Source: SURF-21 sp964462595 (GTDB lineage Bacteria > Actinomycetota > Geothermincolia > Geothermincolales > RBG-13-55-18). From it: 64,000 nt of DNA. A model generated the notes under the pieces. That model had not been told where the DNA came from. It did no database searches and was given only the letters and a program-made list of their open reading frames with translations. The first letter of the stretch is position 1; every line of letters begins with the position of its first letter. Shown piece by piece: positions 60,094 to 64,000 of the stretch. Position numbers and translations under genes: made by a program. The stretch covers positions 1 through 64,000 of the forward strand of contig CAYWXM010000072.1 of assembly GCA_964462595.1 (NCBI GenBank), read 5' to 3'.

Positions 60094-61569
60094 CTATCTC
60101 ACCCCCTTCTTGAAGGGGCCGGGTACTTCGATCCTGAGCGTCTTCGCTATCTCGGTGTTGAAAACCGCCAGCCGGTTCAGCTGGTTGGTGCCCTCGTAGA
60201 TCTGGGTGAGCTTGGCGTCCCGAAAAGCTTTTTCCACCCATCTCCTCTCCACGCTGTCGTCCATGCCCATTATCTCCAGGGCCCGCGAGGTCAGCTCCAT
60301 GGTGTTGTCCGCGCAGGCGAACTTGGCCAGGGAGGCCTTGGCGAGCATGTCGGTGACCTCCTCGTCCCTGATGAAATAGCGGAAGAGGATGTTTACGAAA
60401 GCCTTGCCGTAGTAGGAGTTGAGAAAGGCGGAATAGGGCTTCGAGGCCCGCACCGCACGCGGTACGAGGAAGGAGGATAGGAAGATGGGATGGGTAAAGG
60501 CATTGCGGAAAACGGCGTCACCGCACATGCTGTGGTTGAAGTAGAGGCCGCGGTTCTCCTGGATCATCGCCAGCATATCCGCCAGGACCATGCGTATGCG
60601 GTCCTCGTCTATGGGGCGCTTGCCGTTTCGCTTCTCCCTGGCCCAGGCCAGGAAGTGCTCGTAGGCCCCGCGCGCTATGCCGGTGGCGATGGCCCCCACC
60701 GGCCCCCGCGAGGCGGCCATGATGATGAGGATGCCGTTGGCCATGCCGTCGCCCTCGTATCCCAGCACGTGCGAGTCAGGGACGAACACGTCCTCGAAGA
60801 GAAGCTCGGCGGCATGGCAGGCCCTCTGCCCCATCTTCAGTTCCACCCGCGGGGTCGAGAACCCCTCCATGTCCCTTTCCACCAGGAAGGTGGTCCAGGT
60901 CTCCAGCGGGCGGCTGCGGTCGACGGCCGCGGTGACCGTGAAGTACTTCGCCTCGCTGCCGCCGGATATGAAGCACTTACGCCCGTTGAGGATATAACCA
61001 CCCTTGGTCTTCCTGGCCTCCATGGCTATGTGCCCCATCTCGAGGAACTCCGGCTCCTCCACGTCGGTACCAGCCGAGGGCTCGGTGATGCCGTAGGCCA
61101 TGAGCACGGGGTTGCCCTTCTTTTCCTCCTCCACGATCTCGTAGAGTACGGTATCCCAGTGGGCCATGGCGCCCGACGCGATGACCGGAGCCACCCCGAG
61201 GGAATGAGCTGCCAGGGCCAGCCCGATGCCGCCGCAGGCCGAGCACAGCTCCTCCACCGCGAGGGCCATTCCCGTGATCATGTACTTGTCGGCCAGGCCG
61301 CCCAGAACCTTGGGGATGGCCAAAGAATAGATATTGTATTTACAGGCAGCCCGCATCATCTCCCAGTCGAAGTAGTCGGGCTCCAGTTCCATGCGCCTGT
61401 CCAGCTCCAGGGCCCTCGGCAGCGCCACTTCCCTCTTGTACTCCGCGCAACCTTCGACTATCGCGATCACCTCATCGATGCCCTTGCGGTCGTGCTCTCG
61501 CAGGGCTGCGAGGGCAGGAAAATCCAGCAGCAATTGCCTGCCCCGCTCGCTTAACCCCTTAACAGCCAT
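60094..61569 (-). CDS. Acyl-CoA dehydrogenase, long form
   Basis: A 491-aa acyl-CoA dehydrogenase, about 100 residues longer than typical. AYGITEPSAGTDVEEPEF is the FAD strand, and RKCFISGGSEAKYFTVTAAV and QRACHAAELLFEDVFVPDS follow. The catalytic loop KLTQIYEGTNQLNRLA retains Glu. The extra length lies in a C-terminal-domain insertion (about residues 340-400, with HPIFLSSFLVPRAVRASKPY) and in an N-terminal extension of about 30 residues. The gene ends base-to-base with the start of the short dehydrogenase, and the two are surely co-translated. Confidence 0.92.
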   Translation of the reverse strand: MAVKGLSERGRQLLLDFPALAALREHDRKGIDEVIAIVEGCAEYKREVALPRALELDRRMELEPDYFDWEMMRAACKYNIYSLAIPKVLGGLADKYMITGMALAVEELCSACGGIGLALAAHSLGVAPVIASGAMAHWDTVLYEIVEEEKKGNPVLMAYGITEPSAGTDVEEPEFLEMGHIAMEARKTKGGYILNGRKCFISGGSEAKYFTVTAAVDRSRPLETWTTFLVERDMEGFSTPRVELKMGQRACHAAELLFEDVFVPDSHVLGYEGDGMANGILIIMAASRGPVGAIATGIARGAYEHFLAWAREKRNGKRPIDEDRIRMVLADMLAMIQENRGLYFNHSMCGDAVFRNAFTHPIFLSSFLVPRAVRASKPYSAFLNSYYGKAFVNILFRYFIRDEEVTDMLAKASLAKFACADNTMELTSRALEIMGMDDSVERRWVEKAFRDAKLTQIYEGTNQLNRLAVFNTEIAKTLRIEVPGPFKKGVR

Positions 61570-61968
61570 GGAAATCCCCCTTTTTATCTACGTGCCCTGC
61601 GGCACAACGGATCGCCCTGAAAGCGAGAGCGGATACCGGTAAGGCAGGCCGGTCTATTTCCTGCAACCCTACATGGCATTATCATGCCCGCTCATCGCCT
61701 TGGTGAAAACGCCGCCGCGCCCGAACCGGAAGCCGTGAAAACAGCGCTGAAGCGACGGCACCCCAACGCGCAGATCAGCAAGAAGTTTAATCTTTTCTGC
61801 TTCCATACCGTAAACGCGAAAAGGGCCAGGGATTTTTGTATTGTTTACGGGTCGCCCTTATCCCGCCACTACCTTTCCAGCCAGAGACAAGGGTATTTTA
61901 AACCATTACCCACCGGTGAACATAGCTATATGGGAGGCGGCGGGCCGCACGCCCGCCGCCCAGTCTAA
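61570..61968. other. Gene-poor spacer
   Basis: 399 bp between the long acyl-CoA dehydrogenase start and the fusion gene stop, both minus strand. It contains CCGTAAAC/GTTTACGG (61808-61815 and 61843-61850) as an inverted pair with a 27-base loop, and a GC-rich hairpin at 61936-61960. A short AT-richer stretch near 61780-61850 could carry a promoter. No ORF here is convincing. Confidence 0.5.
61936..61960 (-). terminator. GC-rich stem-loop after the fusion gene
   Basis: GGCGGCGGGC and GCCCGCCGCC form a perfect 10-bp stem with a 5-base loop just past the fusion gene stop. There is no clear T-tract, so factor-independent termination is only probable. Confidence 0.6.
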
Positions 61969-64000
61969 TCAGAGACGTATGCGCAAATCGGAGAGGGGAT
62001 AGCTCATGCAGGGGTGGATGTACCCGAAATGCTCGTCTGCCCAGCGCCTGAGTACCCGCGCGGGAGCGAAGACCTCGCCCGCGACCAGGCGGGTGCGGCA
62101 GAAAGTGCACTCACCCGCACGGCATACCGCCTCGACGGTAAGCCCCGCGCGCTCCATGGAATTAAGCAGGGGCTCTCCCACTTTCGCCTTGAACATGGTA
62201 CCCGAACTTTCCTCGACCACCTCGAACTCGGCGTCCGGCGCGATACCGGGCCATCCCTCCTCCATGGTGACATCATCCGGCGGGCCGTAGGCCTCCTTCT
62301 TCACCCGGATCCCGGTCACGCCCAGGACCGACAGCGCACCCTCGCAGAAGGGGTACATCTCGGCCGGCCCGCAGATATAGAAGGTTTTTCCCTCTACCTG
62401 CCCCAGGGCGCTGGAGATAACGTCCGCGTCGATGAAGCCGCAGAGCCCCGCCCACTCCTCGCCGGGCTCGGAGATGACGAAGTCCACGTCGATATTCTCG
62501 TTCTCCGCCCCCATCTGCGCCAGTTCCCTGCTGAAGATTATGTCCCCGGGGTAGCGGGACCCGTAGAGCAGGTGCACGTGCAGGGGGAGGTCGTTTTCCA
62601 CGACCTCCCGCATGATGGACATGAAGGGTGTTATGCCGCTGCCGCCGGCCAGGAACACCAGGTCGGATCCATCGGTCAGCGGCTCGTGGTAGAAGGCGCC
62701 GGACGGCCCCGTGGACTCCAGCACGTCCCCCGGCTTTACATCGTCCAGGAGATATGCCGATACGAACCCGCCGGGCTTTCTCCTCACGGTTATGTCGTAG
62801 TAAGGCTTCCCCGGCGCGGAGGCTATGCTGTAAGGCCGCGAGGTCTTGACGCCGCCCACCTCCACGAAGAGGTTGATATACTGCCCCGCACGGAACCATG
62901 GAAGCTCGCCGCTGGCCGGGGTAAGGCGCAACGTCTTTGCGCTCCCCGTCTCTTCGATCACCTCCGACACCTTGAGGGAGATACGCCTCGGATGCAGGCC
63001 GGCCATGGACTTGTCGACCGCGCCGGGCTCGATGTCTACCTCGGGGGCTTCCGCCGCCTGGCTCTCGCAGAAGGCCTTGAGGCCGTCGATGGCCGTGGTT
63101 TCAAAACCTCCTCTTTCCATATCCTCGATAACGCCTTCAGCGGCCGCGTGCCCCGCATCTATGCACGGCTGAAAACCTCCGCCGTTGCGTGTCCAGGCGC
63201 TGGCCAGATATAGGCCTTCGATGGGGCCGCGGTGCGGCAGGCGCTGCACGGCGGCCTCGGCCACCGAGTTCTCGTAGCCGTACACCGCACCGGCCACGTT
63301 ACCTGTGTAGCGCATGTGAGTAAGGGGCGTGGCCACCTCTACCACCTCTATGTGTTCCTTTATGGCCGGCGCCACCCGTGAGGCGATGTCTATGAACCTG
63401 GAGGCCATGGTGTTCTTGGCCTGCACGTACTCGGAGGGAGAGAGCTTGAGCCAGGGGTCCCCGAAGCCCAGTGAGGTCAGGGTCACCACACAGGTGCCGG
63501 GGGGAGAGAAATCCGGGTCCACGATATTGTAGGGGGCTACGGCACAGCCGTTGGGCTCGTAGACCGCCTGCTTCCTGGGCACGTCGTAATGGGATTCGAA
63601 ATCGTAGTCCATGCCCAGCATGGTCTCGTGATTTTCCAGGCCGAGGTCGCCGACGGGGCAGTCCAGGCCGAGGAAGACGGAGAAGAGGGAGATTCCGATC
63701 TTTCCCCACCCCAGGCGTTTGAGATACCAGGACGGGATATGCTCGCGCCCGACGAGGTCGACGCAGGTGGAGATGGGGTTGGCGTTGCTCACCACGTAGC
63801 CCGTGGATATCTCCGTGCCATCCTCGGCGACAGCGCCTTTCACCCTGCCGCCCTCGACCACTATCTTCGATGCCCCGTTGTTGAGCCAGACATCGCCGCC
63901 GTTTTCCAGGATGGATTCCACGAAGGCCTGGGAGAGGGCCTGGCTCTTGCCCTTGATATGGACCGGTCCGTACTTGAGATAAGTGGCGGTGGCGATGGCG
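61969..64000 (-). CDS. Phytoene-desaturase-like oxidase fused to ferredoxin reductase and 2Fe-2S domain (partial)
   Basis: The frame is open to the window end, so the N-terminus, including the FAD Rossmann motif, is missing. The first 300 visible residues match the C-terminal half of phytoene-desaturase-like oxidases (KSQALSQAFVESILENGGDV, then YVVSNANPISTCVDLVG and GLYLASAWTRNGGGFQPCID). A ferredoxin-NAD(P) reductase module follows: RPYSIASAPGKPYYDITVRR (flavin), FLAGGSGITPFMSIMREV (NAD(P)) and FYICGPAEMYPF. The last 90 residues are a 2Fe-2S domain with CRAGECTFC and a late Cys (HPCMSYP). The GTG at 63921 is not the true start. One polypeptide thus couples NAD(P)H to an isoprenoid-type flavoenzyme. 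Confidence 0.9.
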   Translation of the reverse strand, partial: AIATATYLKYGPVHIKGKSQALSQAFVESILENGGDVWLNNGASKIVVEGGRVKGAVAEDGTEISTGYVVSNANPISTCVDLVGREHIPSWYLKRLGWGKIGISLFSVFLGLDCPVGDLGLENHETMLGMDYDFESHYDVPRKQAVYEPNGCAVAPYNIVDPDFSPPGTCVVTLTSLGFGDPWLKLSPSEYVQAKNTMASRFIDIASRVAPAIKEHIEVVEVATPLTHMRYTGNVAGAVYGYENSVAEAAVQRLPHRGPIEGLYLASAWTRNGGGFQPCIDAGHAAAEGVIEDMERGGFETTAIDGLKAFCESQAAEAPEVDIEPGAVDKSMAGLHPRRISLKVSEVIEETGSAKTLRLTPASGELPWFRAGQYINLFVEVGGVKTSRPYSIASAPGKPYYDITVRRKPGGFVSAYLLDDVKPGDVLESTGPSGAFYHEPLTDGSDLVFLAGGSGITPFMSIMREVVENDLPLHVHLLYGSRYPGDIIFSRELAQMGAENENIDVDFVISEPGEEWAGLCGFIDADVISSALGQVEGKTFYICGPAEMYPFCEGALSVLGVTGIRVKKEAYGPPDDVTMEEGWPGIAPDAEFEVVEESSGTMFKAKVGEPLLNSMERAGLTVEAVCRAGECTFCRTRLVAGEVFAPARVLRRWADEHFGYIHPCMSYPLSDLRIRL

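Overview
The window is a 64-kb piece of high-GC bacterial chromosome with about 49 protein genes and no rRNA, tRNA, CRISPR array or transposase gene that I could recognise. It most likely comes from an anaerobic or facultative, deep-branching Actinomycetota (a Geothermincolia-like lineage is my best guess, by inference). The reasons are the high GC and frequent GTG/TTG starts, a DUF3068/PorA-like envelope protein, a dodecin, SCP-x thiolase and SCP2 proteins, many acyl-CoA dehydrogenases, an oxygen-sensitive glycyl radical enzyme, and an amidase with WYFAEG repeats.

Layout. (1) 0-7 kb: an unknown protein, an FAD protein, a split-barrel flavoprotein, and a glycyl radical enzyme with its radical-SAM activase. 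(2) 7-16.5 kb, all on the minus strand: a fatty-acid/acyl-CoA block with 3-hydroxyacyl-CoA dehydrogenase, two enoyl-CoA hydratases, two intact acyl-CoA dehydrogenases, one deleted acyl-CoA dehydrogenase pseudogene, a MoaD/ThiS-like protein, a phytoene-desaturase-like flavoprotein and a B12-binding radical SAM protein. (3) 16.8-26.7 kb: adenine deaminase, a zinc alcohol dehydrogenase, an amidohydrolase, an MMPL/RND exporter, an acyl-CoA ligase and a ketopantoate reductase-like protein. (4) 26.9-45 kb: dodecin and cell-envelope or housekeeping genes (L,D-transpeptidase, DUF3068, phosphodiesterase, repeat-bearing amidase), a hydrolase-fold/TPR protein, DUF362, RidA, RseC-like, a CopA copper ATPase, a flippase-like protein, a RACo-type ASKHA ferredoxin protein and an AI-2E-family transporter. 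(5) 45-64 kb: an accessory-looking acyl-CoA catabolic region with three acyl-CoA dehydrogenases, two paralogous acyl-CoA ligases, SCP2, two DUF2148 proteins, an acetoacetate-decarboxylase-like protein, an SDR, a TetR regulator, a ferredoxin-nitroreductase, a TIGR04076-like protein, an SCP-x thiolase and a large oxidase-reductase-ferredoxin fusion cut by the window end.

The most interesting signal is in region 5. A tandem palindrome, ATACCnnGGTAT repeated with a 13-bp period, lies 58-112 bp upstream of three minus-strand transcription units: the SCP2 operon, the SDR opposite the TetR gene, and the thiolase operon. A single copy precedes an acyl-CoA dehydrogenase and a degenerate one precedes a CoA ligase. 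I read this as the operator of the local TetR protein (52183-52794), which would make the 45-59 kb block one co-regulated pathway for a bulky, possibly isoprenoid or steroid-like acyl substrate. The substrate is an inference. Further noncoding signals are two related clusters of dispersed GC-rich inverted repeats (33.3-33.7 and 54.9-55.2 kb), a pair of 89-bp repeats (56.3 and 57.5 kb) and a 127-bp inverted-repeat element at 46.3 kb.
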